A stretch of 64,000 bases of DNA from Clostridium_B lapidicellarium (lineage in GTDB: Bacteria > Bacillota > Clostridia > Clostridiales > Clostridiaceae): the NCBI RefSeq assembly GCF_041224415.1, contig NZ_JBGFFE010000013.1:1-64000 (forward strand), given 5' to 3'. Below, one piece after another: positions 26,653 through 36,186 of the stretch. Position 1 is the stretch's first letter; each line of letters starts with the position of its first letter. The notes under the pieces are model-generated. The model did no database searches, had not been told where the DNA came from, and saw nothing but the letters and a program-made list of their open reading frames with translations. The position numbers and the translations under genes were made by a program.

Positions 26653-27786
26653 CTGCTGTTTTGCGGGTGTGATTTTACCGCTTAAAATTTTTAGGCTGTT
26701 ATTTTCATAACCTATAGTGTAAATTACATTGTAGGTGTTTGTTCCTGAATTTGTTTCATTTCCCTCCAATGCCTCGATTGATGCTGAAACCTCAATGCTG
26801 CCATTTTCCATTTGGTGACAGAGCATATTGTCCGTCTTTACAGATATGGTTTGAAGGTAACTTTTCCGGAAGTTTTCATAGGGTATTTTTCCCTGCCAGC
26901 CTGATCCAAGTAAGGAATAAGCAGTCACATAGTCTTTGGAATTTAAGCTGCTGTAGAAATATGAAACCAGATAGACAGCATTTTTTGTAGATGGTTTTGG
27001 ATTTTCATATGAATCCCTATTTTGAGTTGAAAATTCGGTGGTATTTGTATTTGAGGACCAGCTGTCCAGCATTGGAGTAACCTGGTTTATTGGTATACTG
27101 AAACCCACTGATTTATTATCCGCTTTTGTGGAAATTATGCCTATAACTTGTCCTGTATTTTTATCTAAAAGAGGACCGCCGCTATTTCCAGAAGATACGG
27201 GAACAGAAATCTGGTAGACATTTTTGTATTGATAATTTTCCAGACTGAAGTTTATGTTTGATCCGCTTATTATACCTATGTCAGCTGTATTTTGAGGGCC
27301 GAGCGGACTTCCAAGCGCTATTATTTCATCTCCTATATCTGCTTTTTTATCTCTTGAAATTTTCATGGGATTTTTTCCCTTTAAGGCGTCAACCCGGACT
27401 AAGGCTATATCTGTAATTTCGCTTTTACCCAGGAGTTTTCCCCTGTATGTTTTAGTATCGGCCATTCTTATAATTATAGGAAGTCTGTCTTTTATCAAAT
27501 GTGCATTGGTTACTATATCACCTTTTTTATCGTATATAAAACCAGAACCAGTTGTACTCTTACTGCCATTTTTTACTTCTAAGGATACCACTGATTTTTG
27601 ATTTTCGTGGATTATTGAATTTAGATCCCTTGTTTTAGAGGTGCTCGTTACTTCAGTTATATTTCCCAGCTTGGATAAATTTTCGGAAGGTTTGGACCTC
27701 ATATTTTTATGTATGGTAAAACATGCGGCAGTACTGGCACTTATCAGTATTGCCGATATAATAACAGAAATTTTATTTATCTTCAT
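26650..27786 (-). CDS. HtrA-like trypsin-family serine protease without a PDZ domain
   Basis: A 378-residue protein with an N-terminal membrane/signal segment (about 6-25, including a Cys at 22). The trypsin-like domain (about 55-245) has a complete triad: H96 in TNAHLI, D126 in TDIALV and S202 in GNSGGPL. Where HtrA proteins carry a PDZ domain, this one has an unrelated domain (about 270-378). Its start overlaps the upstream gene by 14 bases, suggesting a joint product set. Confidence 0.82.
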   Translation of the reverse strand: MKINKISVIISAILISASTAACFTIHKNMRSKPSENLSKLGNITEVTSTSKTRDLNSIIHENQKSVVSLEVKNGSKSTTGSGFIYDKKGDIVTNAHLIKDRLPIIIRMADTKTYRGKLLGKSEITDIALVRVDALKGKNPMKISRDKKADIGDEIIALGSPLGPQNTADIGIISGSNINFSLENYQYKNVYQISVPVSSGNSGGPLLDKNTGQVIGIISTKADNKSVGFSIPINQVTPMLDSWSSNTNTTEFSTQNRDSYENPKPSTKNAVYLVSYFYSSLNSKDYVTAYSLLGSGWQGKIPYENFRKSYLQTISVKTDNMLCHQMENGSIEVSASIEALEGNETNSGTNTYNVIYTIGYENNSLKILSGKITPAKQQ

Positions 27787-29014
27787 GACTGTCCTCCTGT
27801 GGTAATGACCAGGTTATTTTTGTAATTTTGAAGTGATGTCCCTTTGGCATTTTATATTCTGTATTTTCAAATTTGCCTGTTTCATTCACTGATAGCTGGT
27901 TGGGATAAACGTAGGTAGAATCGTTTCCAAGTTCAACATTGTTGCAGTCGTATATGGTGTAGTATATTTGTATGGAACTTACGGGTTTTGTAGCTATGTT
28001 TTTGACAGTTCCATTGATTGTGAGATCTCCATATTTATCTATATCAGTGGAAGATGAAATTACTTGAACTGCATTGGTTTTGTTGTTTTTATCTTCAAGG
28101 GCAGCTGAAGCTATGGCATTTTGAATTCTAGTCTTTTCGGCGGTTTCAAAAGAATTTTTTTCAGATATTACAACTTGTTTAAATTTTATCAGCTTTTTAT
28201 CTCCTGGATTATAGACAATACCTTTGTTTATAGTTTGAAGTGCAGAGGTGAAATCATTTTTTTTCAAATATTCATTGGCTGTGTTATAAGCTACGGTACT
28301 TATCCTCTTTCTAAGTTCCAAAGCGGTTTCGCCGGCTTCTTTCACATTGTAGTTGGATATTTTGTTTAAAAGTTCAGCCAAATCCTCTATGCTGCTTTTA
28401 TTGTTCATTTCATTTTTTATCTGCAGTACAGTTATATCCATTCTCTTATTTTCTATATTTTTATTTAATAGTGAATAAAAGTTTCCGGCTTTATCGGATA
28501 TCAGATTTGCAGCTTCATCCAATTCATTCGAAGCCATGTTGTAGTTCTTATCTTTTATGTAATTATCTGCAATATTTATATGTAAATCCACAGTTTTGCC
28601 ATCCTGTAAAAATATTTTATCCGCTTTTAGAGTTTTGTTGTTCGGACGTAAATTTGAAGCTCTATCTACTAGAGAACAAGCACCTGATATATTTCCTTGA
28701 AGAGCCATGTTTTCAGCGGCAATTCTATTTTTTTCGACATATTTAGAAATATGGGTTTCATAGAAATAGGATGCACAGGTGAAACTTAAAGCGAGTACTG
28801 CGGACAGAAGCGGCAGTGTTATATTTTTGTTTTTGTAAAAGGGTACCCTGTGATGAATTTTGGCCTTGGTACTGTTTTTTGCCCTATTGTCCGTTGATTT
28901 TTCCAAAGCCAGGGCATTTAGCTGATCTTCTCTTATATTTTCTTTAAGAGCTTGTCTTATATTATAAATTTTAATTGTGTTTTCATTTGTATTTTCAGAT
29001 TTTTTACAAGACAT
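27773..29014 (-). CDS. Membrane-anchored protein with helical repeats and a C-terminal FxLYD-like domain
   Basis: A 413-residue protein with a cytosolic N-terminus, one membrane helix (about 68-86), a helical tetratricopeptide-like region (about 95-290), and a C-terminal beta domain (about 325-405). That last domain contains the GTVKN and IYDCNN pattern of FxLYD domains. It overlaps the downstream HtrA-like gene, so it may be a scaffold or substrate adaptor for that protease on the outer face. Function is inferred from architecture only. Confidence 0.65.
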   Translation of the reverse strand: MSCKKSENTNENTIKIYNIRQALKENIREDQLNALALEKSTDNRAKNSTKAKIHHRVPFYKNKNITLPLLSAVLALSFTCASYFYETHISKYVEKNRIAAENMALQGNISGACSLVDRASNLRPNNKTLKADKIFLQDGKTVDLHINIADNYIKDKNYNMASNELDEAANLISDKAGNFYSLLNKNIENKRMDITVLQIKNEMNNKSSIEDLAELLNKISNYNVKEAGETALELRKRISTVAYNTANEYLKKNDFTSALQTINKGIVYNPGDKKLIKFKQVVISEKNSFETAEKTRIQNAIASAALEDKNNKTNAVQVISSSTDIDKYGDLTINGTVKNIATKPVSSIQIYYTIYDCNNVELGNDSTYVYPNQLSVNETGKFENTEYKMPKGHHFKITKITWSLPQEDSHEDK

Positions 29015-29161
29015 TTCGTTATTCTCCTTAAATTTTTATGTTTATATTGTATCAAATTTTTTTGATTTATACTATATTCTTGGCAAATGTTATTATATTT
29101 TGTTAAAATAAGTATGTATAAGGTGAATTTATAACTTATTTTGTAGAGCGGAGATGTGAAA

Positions 29162-30352
29162 ATGAATAAAAAAGATTTGTCGAATATAAGAAGAGAATTT
29201 AAATTGGGTAGCTGCATGCTGCCTATTAAAGAAATTTATAGTGTGTATCTAAAAAAAGACGGCGGGAATATAATAACGAGAGATCTGGAGTATTTTGAAA
29301 GAATGGAGATAGAAAAAAGGGAGCTCTATTTGAATAATTTTAGAAAGGTGCTTACAGGATCCCTGGATTCCAAAATATTTGAACTTGATTTCGAGAAAAA
29401 GAACGGGCGGGAAGATACTGGTTCAGATGACGGTGAAAGTACGCAGCATATACTGTACAGCGCTTTAAGTTCCAGGGAAAACATAGCTGCTTTTGGAGAC
29501 AAGATAGTTGACAGGATATCTGAGAATTATACATATGATACGGACGTGGTGATAAATTTCGTGAAAGCAGAGTATTACAGCAGTAATAAAAACAGGGGTC
29601 ATAAAAAAGACGATGCTGAAGATTACATGCAGTCTGTGGAATTTATATTATGCAGTGTAAACAAAGTGGAAATTCCAAAGAAAGTATTGAAATTTGATTA
29701 TAGTGAAATGAAATTTAAACCCAATTCTGCATTGGACATGATTATAAATTTAAATGCACCACTGGATGGTTTTATGTTTCCGAGTTTTACCTGCGGATGT
29801 GTGGATATAAACAAGGTAGTATACTACTCTTCTAAGAAGAAGCAAATTAACAGCACTTTTGTGGAAAAGGTATTGGAATGTGCCGTAAAACCTACTGCTC
29901 TTGAAGAAAGGGAAAATTTCAAAAATGTGTTGAATACGGTGGTAGGAGGCAAAATAAAACCAGGTGTGATGGAAAGTATATATGGGAGAATAAATGAAAA
30001 ATTTGAAAGAGAAGATGAAGAGGATGAAGAGCCGGTGTTGGATACGAACGAGATTGCCAGGGTTTTGAAGGAAAGCGGTGTGGAAGGTGTCAAGTCCGTA
30101 AAAAATGCCTTTCAAGAAGTATGCGGCGGAGATCATGAGTTTAAGGCGAGAAATGTAGTTCCCAATTTTAAAAGTAAATCAGTGAAAATTGAGAACGAGA
30201 GTGCAAGTATAACCATAAGGCCTCAAGACCTGGGCAGTGTAAGGCAGATAGTGGATAAAAGAGGGAAAAAATGTCTGCTGATAGAGCTTAAGGAAGGTAT
30301 GTCCATAGACGGACTCAGCTTGGAAACTGAAAATGCGGAAGGTTATATTTAA
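29162..30352 (+). CDS. DUF4317 family protein
   Basis: A 396-residue cytosolic protein that starts MNKKDLSNIRREFK, the hallmark of the DUF4317 family of clostridia. Function unknown in the family. ATG 29162 is chosen, as in family members; GTG 29156 two codons earlier is in frame. An acidic Glu/Asp run occurs near residue 285. It is divergent from the protease pair across about 147 bases. Confidence 0.8.
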   Translation: MNKKDLSNIRREFKLGSCMLPIKEIYSVYLKKDGGNIITRDLEYFERMEIEKRELYLNNFRKVLTGSLDSKIFELDFEKKNGREDTGSDDGESTQHILYSALSSRENIAAFGDKIVDRISENYTYDTDVVINFVKAEYYSSNKNRGHKKDDAEDYMQSVEFILCSVNKVEIPKKVLKFDYSEMKFKPNSALDMIINLNAPLDGFMFPSFTCGCVDINKVVYYSSKKKQINSTFVEKVLECAVKPTALEERENFKNVLNTVVGGKIKPGVMESIYGRINEKFEREDEEDEEPVLDTNEIARVLKESGVEGVKSVKNAFQEVCGGDHEFKARNVVPNFKSKSVKIENESASITIRPQDLGSVRQIVDKRGKKCLLIELKEGMSIDGLSLETENAEGYI

Positions 30353-30376
30353 TTGAATAAAATAATTAAGAATTTG

Positions 30377-30405
30377 TTGACCACGTTGATTTTATGATAT
30401 ATAAT
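30377..30405 (+). promoter_or_regulatory. Promoter of the S-box transcript
   Basis: TTGACC (30377-30382), 17-base spacer, TATAAT (30400-30405), 25 bases before the aptamer. Confidence 0.75.
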
Positions 30406-30429
30406 TAAAACTAATAATTTAATATTGAT

Positions 30430-30555
30430 CCTTATCAAGAGAAACTTAGGGAATGGCCCGATGAAGTTTCAGCAACCCGTGCAGCTAGACATATCAATGC
30501 ATGTAAGGTGCTAAGTCCATCAGAATGCAGTTCTGGAAGATGAGGTGAGTGCAGA
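30430..30555 (+). promoter_or_regulatory. SAM riboswitch (S-box)
   Basis: Contains the S-box consensus: CTTATCAAGAGAAAC, then GGGAATGGCCCGATGAA, CAGCAACC and the AAGGTGCTAAGTCC region. High S-adenosylmethionine would favour the following terminator. Confidence 0.93.
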
Positions 30556-30588
30556 ATCTTAATTTGAATCTTTTACGTTTATTTGATA

Positions 30589-30622
30589 TAAATCCTCTTC
30601 TTTTATGAAGAGGATTTTTTAA
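30589..30622 (+). terminator. S-box terminator
   Basis: AAATCCTCTTC pairs with GAAGAGGATTT, followed by TTT. Confidence 0.85.
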
Positions 30623-30659
30623 TTGGCTCATAAATTAATATAAAGGGGGTAATATTAAA

Positions 30660-30821
30660 ATGGGAGAGAAAGTTGTAAAGAAGAAAAATCAGATCTCAGA
30701 GCAGCATATTAAAAAAATATTACAGTCATTGAAAAGTATAAATTACGGCTCGATAACGCTGGTTATACAGGATGGAATAGTGATTCAGGTAGAGACAAAG
30801 GAAAAGATAAGGCTTAAATAA
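30660..30821 (+). CDS. DUF2292 (YezD-like) small protein
   Basis: A 53-residue protein from ATG 30660 with AAAGGGGG upstream. The core YGSITLVIQDGIVIQVE then KEKIRL matches the DUF2292/YezD family, small proteins often found next to sulfur-assimilation genes under S-box or cysteine control. The S-box directly upstream fits. Its biochemical role is unknown. Confidence 0.85.
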   Translation: MGEKVVKKKNQISEQHIKKILQSLKSINYGSITLVIQDGIVIQVETKEKIRLK

Positions 30822-30928
30822 AATTACGTGGTTTGAAGGGAACTGGGATATTATCAGAAAATAAAAACTTTTAGGGAAAATATAAAATGGTATTTCATTG
30901 TTGATTATTCGATAAATAAATAGTAAAA

Positions 30929-30934
30929 TATAAT
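30929..30934 (+). promoter_or_regulatory. Probable -10 element of the suf operon
   Basis: TATAAT at 30929-30934, 14 bases before the structured leader. No good -35 is seen at 17 bases, so an activator may be needed. Confidence 0.45.
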
Positions 30935-30947
30935 CAGATACAATGTT

Positions 30948-31034
30948 GAGTATTTAAGTCGGGTATTTTTATCGCAGCTATATACTCATTTACATTGTAG
31001 TTGATTTTTAAAATCAAATATGACTTAAATACTC
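30948..31034 (+). promoter_or_regulatory. Candidate three-way-junction leader RNA of the suf operon
   Basis: A perfect 13-bp inverted repeat (GAGTATTTAAGTC at 30948-30960 and its complement at 31022-31034) encloses 61 bases. Inside, GGGTAT pairs with ATACTC, and TTGATTTT pairs with AAAATCAA. The outer stem ends 7 bases before the sufC ribosome site AAAGGAGAG, so folding could affect translation. It does not match an RNA family I know. Confidence 0.5.
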
Positions 31035-31054
31035 TGATATAAAGGAGAGATATA

Positions 31055-31801
31055 ATGGGAAAAAAATTATTGGAAATAAATAATTTAAAGGCGGAAGTTG
31101 AAGGTAATGAAATATTAAAGGGAGTTGATCTTGAAATTAGGAAAGGTGAAATCCATGCTATAATGGGTCCCAATGGAGCGGGGAAATCTACCCTTGTAAA
31201 TACTATAATGGGCCATCCCAAATATGTTGTATCAGCAGGGGATATAATATTTGACGGAAAGAAGATAAATGACTTGAAGGTGGATGAAAGGGCAAGGCGT
31301 GGAATATTTATGTCCTTTCAATATCCTGAAGAAATACAGGGAATAACTGTTGAAAATTTTTTACGCAACGCAAAAGCTGCTGTTACAGGCAAGAAAAGTG
31401 GAATACTGGCATTTAGAAGGGCATTGAAGGAGAAGTTAAAACTTTTGAAAATAGATGATAGCTATGCAAAGAGATATTTGAATGTGGGATTCTCAGGTGG
31501 AGAAAAAAAGAAAAATGAAATACTTCAAATGGCGGTGCTTGAGCCTAAACTTGCCATGCTGGATGAAACTGACTCGGGACTTGATGTGGATGCAGTTAGA
31601 ATAGTGTCAGAAGGGGTAAGCAAACTCAGGACGGAGGATAATTCCGTACTTATAATCACACATCACAACAATATTTTGGAATATTTGAAACCTGATTATG
31701 TCCATATACTTGTAAACGGAAAAATAGTTAAAACCGGCGATGCGTCTTTGGCTGAAGAAATAGAGGAAAATGGATACGATAAGTTTAAGGCACTGGCTTA
31801 A
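31055..31801 (+). CDS. sufC: Fe-S cluster assembly ATPase SufC
   Basis: The ABC-type ATPase of the SufBCD scaffold, 248 residues. It has Walker A GPNGAGKST (38-46), the SufC-type signature FSGGEKKKNEI in place of LSGGQ, Walker B LAMLDETDSGLD and switch His in ITHH. First gene of sufCBDSU. Confidence 0.95.
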   Translation: MGKKLLEINNLKAEVEGNEILKGVDLEIRKGEIHAIMGPNGAGKSTLVNTIMGHPKYVVSAGDIIFDGKKINDLKVDERARRGIFMSFQYPEEIQGITVENFLRNAKAAVTGKKSGILAFRRALKEKLKLLKIDDSYAKRYLNVGFSGGEKKKNEILQMAVLEPKLAMLDETDSGLDVDAVRIVSEGVSKLRTEDNSVLIITHHNNILEYLKPDYVHILVNGKIVKTGDASLAEEIEENGYDKFKALA

Positions 31802-31830
31802 TTAATTGTCTTAAAGGAGAGGTGTTTTTA

Positions 31831-33237
31831 TTGGAAAAAGAAAAAACTCGTATAGAGGATATAAAAAGAAATATTTACGATATGAAAAATAAGGATGAAT
31901 CCAGTTATAAAACTAGTTCCGGTCTTACAAAAGAAATAATAGAAGAGATATCTGATGAAAAAAATGATCCCGATTGGATGAGGGAATTCAGGCTTAAATC
32001 CCTGGAAATTTACAATAAGATGCCTATGCCGAGCTGGGGACCTGATCTGTCGGGTTTGGATATGAACAATATAGTTACTTATGTGAGGCCCAATACCAAC
32101 ATGAAACATGATTGGAATGATGTGCCAAAGGATATAAAAAAGACTTTCGATTTGCTTGGAATACCCAAGGCAGAACACGAGTCTCTTGCAGGAGTGGGTG
32201 CTCAATACGATTCGGAGATAGTCTATCATAATGTGAGTGACGAGTTGAAAAAACAGGGCGTCTTATATATGGATATGGAAACGGCCATAAGGGAGCATGA
32301 AGATCTGGTAAGACCTCTTTTCATGAAACTTGTACCTCCAACTGATCATAAATTTGCAGCACTTCATGGGGCAGTTTGGTCTGGAGGTTCCTTTGTATAT
32401 GTACCGGAGGGAGTCCAGGTTAAAATACCGATTCAATCCTATTTTAGATTAAACGCACCGGGAGCAGGTCAGTTTGAGCACACCTTAATAGTGGTGGAAA
32501 AGGGAGCAAGTATTCACTATATAGAGGGCTGTTCTGCACCTAAATACTATGTGAATAACCTGCATGCAGGCTGTGTGGAATGTTATATAAGAGAAGGGGC
32601 CTCTCTGAAATACAGTACTATAGAAAACTGGTCCAGGAATATGTATAATTTGAATACCAAGAGAGCACTGGTGGATAAAAATGCCCATGTAGAATGGGTC
32701 ACCGGTTCGTTTGGCTCCAAGGTATCCATGTTATACCCAATGAGTATATTGAAAGGAGAAGGAGCAAGGTGTGACTTTACGGGAATAACTTTCGCAGGTG
32801 CCGGACAGTATCTGGATACAGGCTCCAAGGTTGTTCATGCAGCTCCGAACACCACATCTGTAGTGAATTCCAAGTCCATTTCCAAAGATGGCGGAGTTTC
32901 CATTTATAGAGGCCTTTTAGGCTCTACAAAAAATGCAGTGAATGCAAAATCAAGTGTATCCTGTGAGTCGTTGATGCTGGACAGCAAGTCCAGGTCAGAT
33001 ACAATACCTATTGTAAGTGCAGCCAACAATAATGTTGATATAGGACATGAAGCCAAAATAGGTAGAATAAGTGACGATGCCATTTTCTATCTGATGAGCA
33101 GGGGGCTTACGGAAGAAGAAGCCAGAGAAATGATAGTTACAGGGTTTGTTGAACCTGTGGCAAAAGAACTTCCACTTGAATATGCAGTGGAAATGAACAA
33201 TCTAATTAAATTGGAATTAAAGGGAACCATAGGATAG
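31831..33237 (+). CDS. sufB: Fe-S cluster assembly scaffold SufB
   Basis: The core scaffold subunit, 468 residues from TTG 31831, which lies 8 bases after AAAGGAGAGG; an in-frame GTG at 31822 overlaps that site and is rejected. The beta-helix core carries conserved Cys-containing segments (EGCSAPKYYV, AGCVECY, VSCESLML) and the C-terminal GRISDDAIFYLMSRGL. It forms the SufBC2D complex with its neighbours. Confidence 0.95.
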   Translation: MEKEKTRIEDIKRNIYDMKNKDESSYKTSSGLTKEIIEEISDEKNDPDWMREFRLKSLEIYNKMPMPSWGPDLSGLDMNNIVTYVRPNTNMKHDWNDVPKDIKKTFDLLGIPKAEHESLAGVGAQYDSEIVYHNVSDELKKQGVLYMDMETAIREHEDLVRPLFMKLVPPTDHKFAALHGAVWSGGSFVYVPEGVQVKIPIQSYFRLNAPGAGQFEHTLIVVEKGASIHYIEGCSAPKYYVNNLHAGCVECYIREGASLKYSTIENWSRNMYNLNTKRALVDKNAHVEWVTGSFGSKVSMLYPMSILKGEGARCDFTGITFAGAGQYLDTGSKVVHAAPNTTSVVNSKSISKDGGVSIYRGLLGSTKNAVNAKSSVSCESLMLDSKSRSDTIPIVSAANNNVDIGHEAKIGRISDDAIFYLMSRGLTEEEAREMIVTGFVEPVAKELPLEYAVEMNNLIKLELKGTIG

Positions 33238-33247
33238 GAGGTACTTT

Positions 33248-34423
33248 ATGATAGATAATAAGGAAAATTTGAGTAAGAGAAAAAATATAATTTCCAAATT
33301 GAAAGACAAGAAGGATTTCAGATTAAATGAAGCCTATGTACCTACTTGGAAACATCTTGGATTGAATAATTTTCATATTAAAGATTATAATTTTCCTGAA
33401 ATAAATGAATACAATGCAGATTATATGGATTTTAAAGCTGAAGATTTTAAAAATGTGTATTTGAAAGACATAAGGGAAATCGATGGAAAAAGTCTCACAG
33501 GCTATTCCAGTTTTAAAGATGCCACTTCTGTATCAAAGGATTTTGTAAGGCTTGCGGAAAATGGCTTTAATTCAGGTGTATTTCTAAAAATTCCGGAGAA
33601 TAAAATTTTAAATTCACCTATAAGGCTTAATTTTAATTTGAATTCACAAAATCCGTCAGTTATAGATCAAAATATAATTGTAGCTGGACCAAACAGCAAA
33701 ATTACACTGGTGGTGGATTATTACACGGAAGATGGAGACATGGAGGTATTTCACAACGGCCTGACTAAAGTCTTTGCAGGAAGCGGATCCGAAGTGAATG
33801 TCGTAAAGGTCCAGAGAATGAATAACAGGGCATCCCATTTTGATTCCAATATGGCAGAGGTGGAAGATGGAGCCAAGGTAAATTGGGTTACAGTAGAAAT
33901 GGGAAGCAAGATAAATGTTACAAATTATAACTCGGATTTAAAAGGTCAGCGCAGCAGCGCCGATATATATTCGGCTTATTTGGTTGACGGAGATAGAAAA
34001 CAGGATCTCTATTATACTACCAACCATTTTGGCAAAGAGAGCACAAGCAACATGATTATAGAAGGAGTGCTGAAAGACAGGGCAAAAAAAGTTTTCAAGG
34101 GAAATATAGATTTCAAGATGGGATCCTCTAAATCCAAGGGAGCTCAAGCCGAAGAAGTTCTTCTTCTAGATCCGACAGTGAAAACTGACACCATTCCAAT
34201 GCTTCTCTGTCAGGAAGAAGATGTAGACGGGCAGCATGCAGCCAGTGTAGGAAAAATAGATGAAAATCAGCTTTTCTACCTGATGAGCAGAGGATTTGAT
34301 TATGGCGAAGCAGAAAAATTGATTATAGAGGCCAGGTTTAGCCCTATATTTGATAGAGTTCCCGCAGAGGATTTAAGAAAGTTTTTATCTGAAGAACTTA
34401 GGAGGAGGATTGTAAATGAGTAA
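33248..34423 (+). CDS. sufD: Fe-S cluster assembly protein SufD
   Basis: A SufB paralogue and scaffold partner, 391 residues. The C-terminal half has the SufD pattern QHAASVGKIDENQLFYLMSRG with the cluster-interface His. The gene lies 10 bases after sufB and overlaps sufS by 8 bases. Confidence 0.92.
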   Translation: MIDNKENLSKRKNIISKLKDKKDFRLNEAYVPTWKHLGLNNFHIKDYNFPEINEYNADYMDFKAEDFKNVYLKDIREIDGKSLTGYSSFKDATSVSKDFVRLAENGFNSGVFLKIPENKILNSPIRLNFNLNSQNPSVIDQNIIVAGPNSKITLVVDYYTEDGDMEVFHNGLTKVFAGSGSEVNVVKVQRMNNRASHFDSNMAEVEDGAKVNWVTVEMGSKINVTNYNSDLKGQRSSADIYSAYLVDGDRKQDLYYTTNHFGKESTSNMIIEGVLKDRAKKVFKGNIDFKMGSSKSKGAQAEEVLLLDPTVKTDTIPMLLCQEEDVDGQHAASVGKIDENQLFYLMSRGFDYGEAEKLIIEARFSPIFDRVPAEDLRKFLSEELRRRIVNE

Positions 34424-35681
34424 TGGGAATGTAATGCAGAGGGATATATTGGATGTAAATAAAATAAGAAAAGATTTTCCTATACTTTCCATAAAAGTAA
34501 AGGGAAAGGATTTAGTATATTTTGACAATGGTGCAACTACACAAAAGCCAATTTCTGTTATAAAGGCTGTGGAGCATTATAATGAAAATTTGAATGGGAA
34601 CCCTCACAGGGGAGCTCATTATTTGGGGGTTACATCCACCGAGGCTTATGAAGGGGCCCGTGAAAAGGTAAGGGCATTTATTGGAGCCAAGAAATCTTCT
34701 GAGATAATATTTACAAGAAATACCACAGAATCTTTGAATCTGATAGCTTACAGCTATGGATTGAATTTTGTAAATAAGGGAGATGAAATAGTAATTGCCA
34801 TCTCAGAGCACCACAGCAATATACTTCCATGGCAGATGGTGGCACGGGTAAAAGGTGCGGTACTTAAGTATATGTATACCAATGAAGATGGAAAAATAAC
34901 TGAGGAAGAATACAAAAATAAAATTACCGACAAGACGAAAATTGTGTCCATTGCCCAGGTATCCAATGTACTTGGAACAAAATATCCGGTCAAGGATATT
35001 GTGAAATATGCCCATGAAAAGGGAGCTGTGGCCATAGTGGATGGAGCACAGAGCACACCGCACATGAAAGTCGATGTGTCTGACCTTGATGCAGACTTCT
35101 TTGTGTTTTCAGGTCATAAGATGCTGGCTTCCATGGGAATAGGAGTACTTTATGGGAAAGAGGAACTTTTGAACAAAATGCCGCCTTTTTTAGGTGGAGG
35201 AGACATGATAGAATATGTGACAGAACAAAGTGCCACTTTTGCAGAACTGCCTTTTAAATTTGAAGCAGGTACTCAGAATGTTGAAGGTGCGGTTTCTCTT
35301 GGAGCAGCTATTGATTATTTGAATTCAATAGGTCTTGACAAGATAGAAGCTTATGAGCAGAAACTTACCGAGTATGCTCTCAAGAAAATCTCGGAATTGG
35401 ATTATGTAACAGTGTATGGACCTAAAAATGCCAAGGATAAAGGTGGAATTATTTCCTTTAATGTAAAAGATGTTCATCCGCATGATGTGGCTACTATATT
35501 GAACAGCTATGGTGTGGCAGTTAGATCGGGACATCATTGTGCACAGCCTCTTATGAAACATCTGGGAATCCAGGCATCTTCCAGAGCTAGCTTCTATTTT
35601 TACAATACTTTTGAGGAAATAGACAAATTTATAGAAGCACTCAAAAATGTAAGGAAGTGGTTGGGATATGGACGATCTTAG
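34416..35681 (+). CDS. sufS: Cysteine desulfurase SufS
   Basis: A PLP-dependent group II desulfurase, 421 residues. The PLP lysine lies in FSGHKMLASMG and the catalytic Cys in RSGHHCAQPLM. GGAGGATTGTAA precedes ATG 34416. It is paired with SufU, which in Firmicutes accepts the persulfide. It overlaps both flanking genes. Confidence 0.95.
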   Translation: MSNGNVMQRDILDVNKIRKDFPILSIKVKGKDLVYFDNGATTQKPISVIKAVEHYNENLNGNPHRGAHYLGVTSTEAYEGAREKVRAFIGAKKSSEIIFTRNTTESLNLIAYSYGLNFVNKGDEIVIAISEHHSNILPWQMVARVKGAVLKYMYTNEDGKITEEEYKNKITDKTKIVSIAQVSNVLGTKYPVKDIVKYAHEKGAVAIVDGAQSTPHMKVDVSDLDADFFVFSGHKMLASMGIGVLYGKEELLNKMPPFLGGGDMIEYVTEQSATFAELPFKFEAGTQNVEGAVSLGAAIDYLNSIGLDKIEAYEQKLTEYALKKISELDYVTVYGPKNAKDKGGIISFNVKDVHPHDVATILNSYGVAVRSGHHCAQPLMKHLGIQASSRASFYFYNTFEEIDKFIEALKNVRKWLGYGRS

Positions 35682-36120
35682 TATGATATATTCCCAGATA
35701 ATAACAGAACATAACCAGGATACTACCAATAAAAGAGAAATAAAGGATCCTGACTTGAAGGAAAGAGGTCATAATCCAAGTTGTGGAGATGATATAACCC
35801 TCTCCCTGAAATTCAAGGGAGATGTGATAGATGATATAGCCTATGAGGGAAGTGGATGTGCCATATCCCAGGCTTCAACTTCCATGATGATAGATCTGGT
35901 TAAGGGAAAGACTGTCGAGGAAGCTTTGGATTATATTAAGACATTTATAGGCATGATAAAAAAGGAAATTACGGATGAAAAGGAATTGGAAAAGCTGGAG
36001 GATGCCATAGCACTTAAAAATATATCAATGATGCCTGCCAGGGTAAAATGTGCAGTGCTTGCATGGCATACGCTGGATGAAGCTATAAAAAAGAAGAAAA
36101 AACCCAATTCCTCTAAATAA
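35668..36120 (+). CDS. sufU: Zinc-dependent sulfurtransferase SufU
   Basis: A 150-residue IscU-fold protein with the SufU ligands: Cys and Asp in SCGDD, Cys in GCAISQAS and Cys in VKCAVLAW. Firmicutes SufU uses zinc to draw sulfur from SufS and is not a scaffold. Last gene of the suf operon, overlapping sufS by 14 bases; a Lys-rich tail ends the protein. Confidence 0.93.
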   Translation: MDDLSMIYSQIITEHNQDTTNKREIKDPDLKERGHNPSCGDDITLSLKFKGDVIDDIAYEGSGCAISQASTSMMIDLVKGKTVEEALDYIKTFIGMIKKEITDEKELEKLEDAIALKNISMMPARVKCAVLAWHTLDEAIKKKKKPNSSK

Positions 36121-36135
36121 AATCAAATGTTCTTG

Positions 36136-36181
36136 AAATTCAAAGTGCAGGTGTTTTAATCTGTACTTTGAATTTTTTTTG
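36136..36181 (+). terminator. Terminator of the suf operon
   Basis: A 15-base stem (36136-36150 with 36161-36175, one mismatch) is followed by a T run; it may also act on the convergent gene. Confidence 0.8.
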
Positions 36182-36186
36182 TATTT

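Noticed and set aside
30948..31034. IscR-type binding site upstream of suf
   Set aside because: The repeat is 13 bp with a 61-base spacer and does not match IscR type 1 or type 2 sites.
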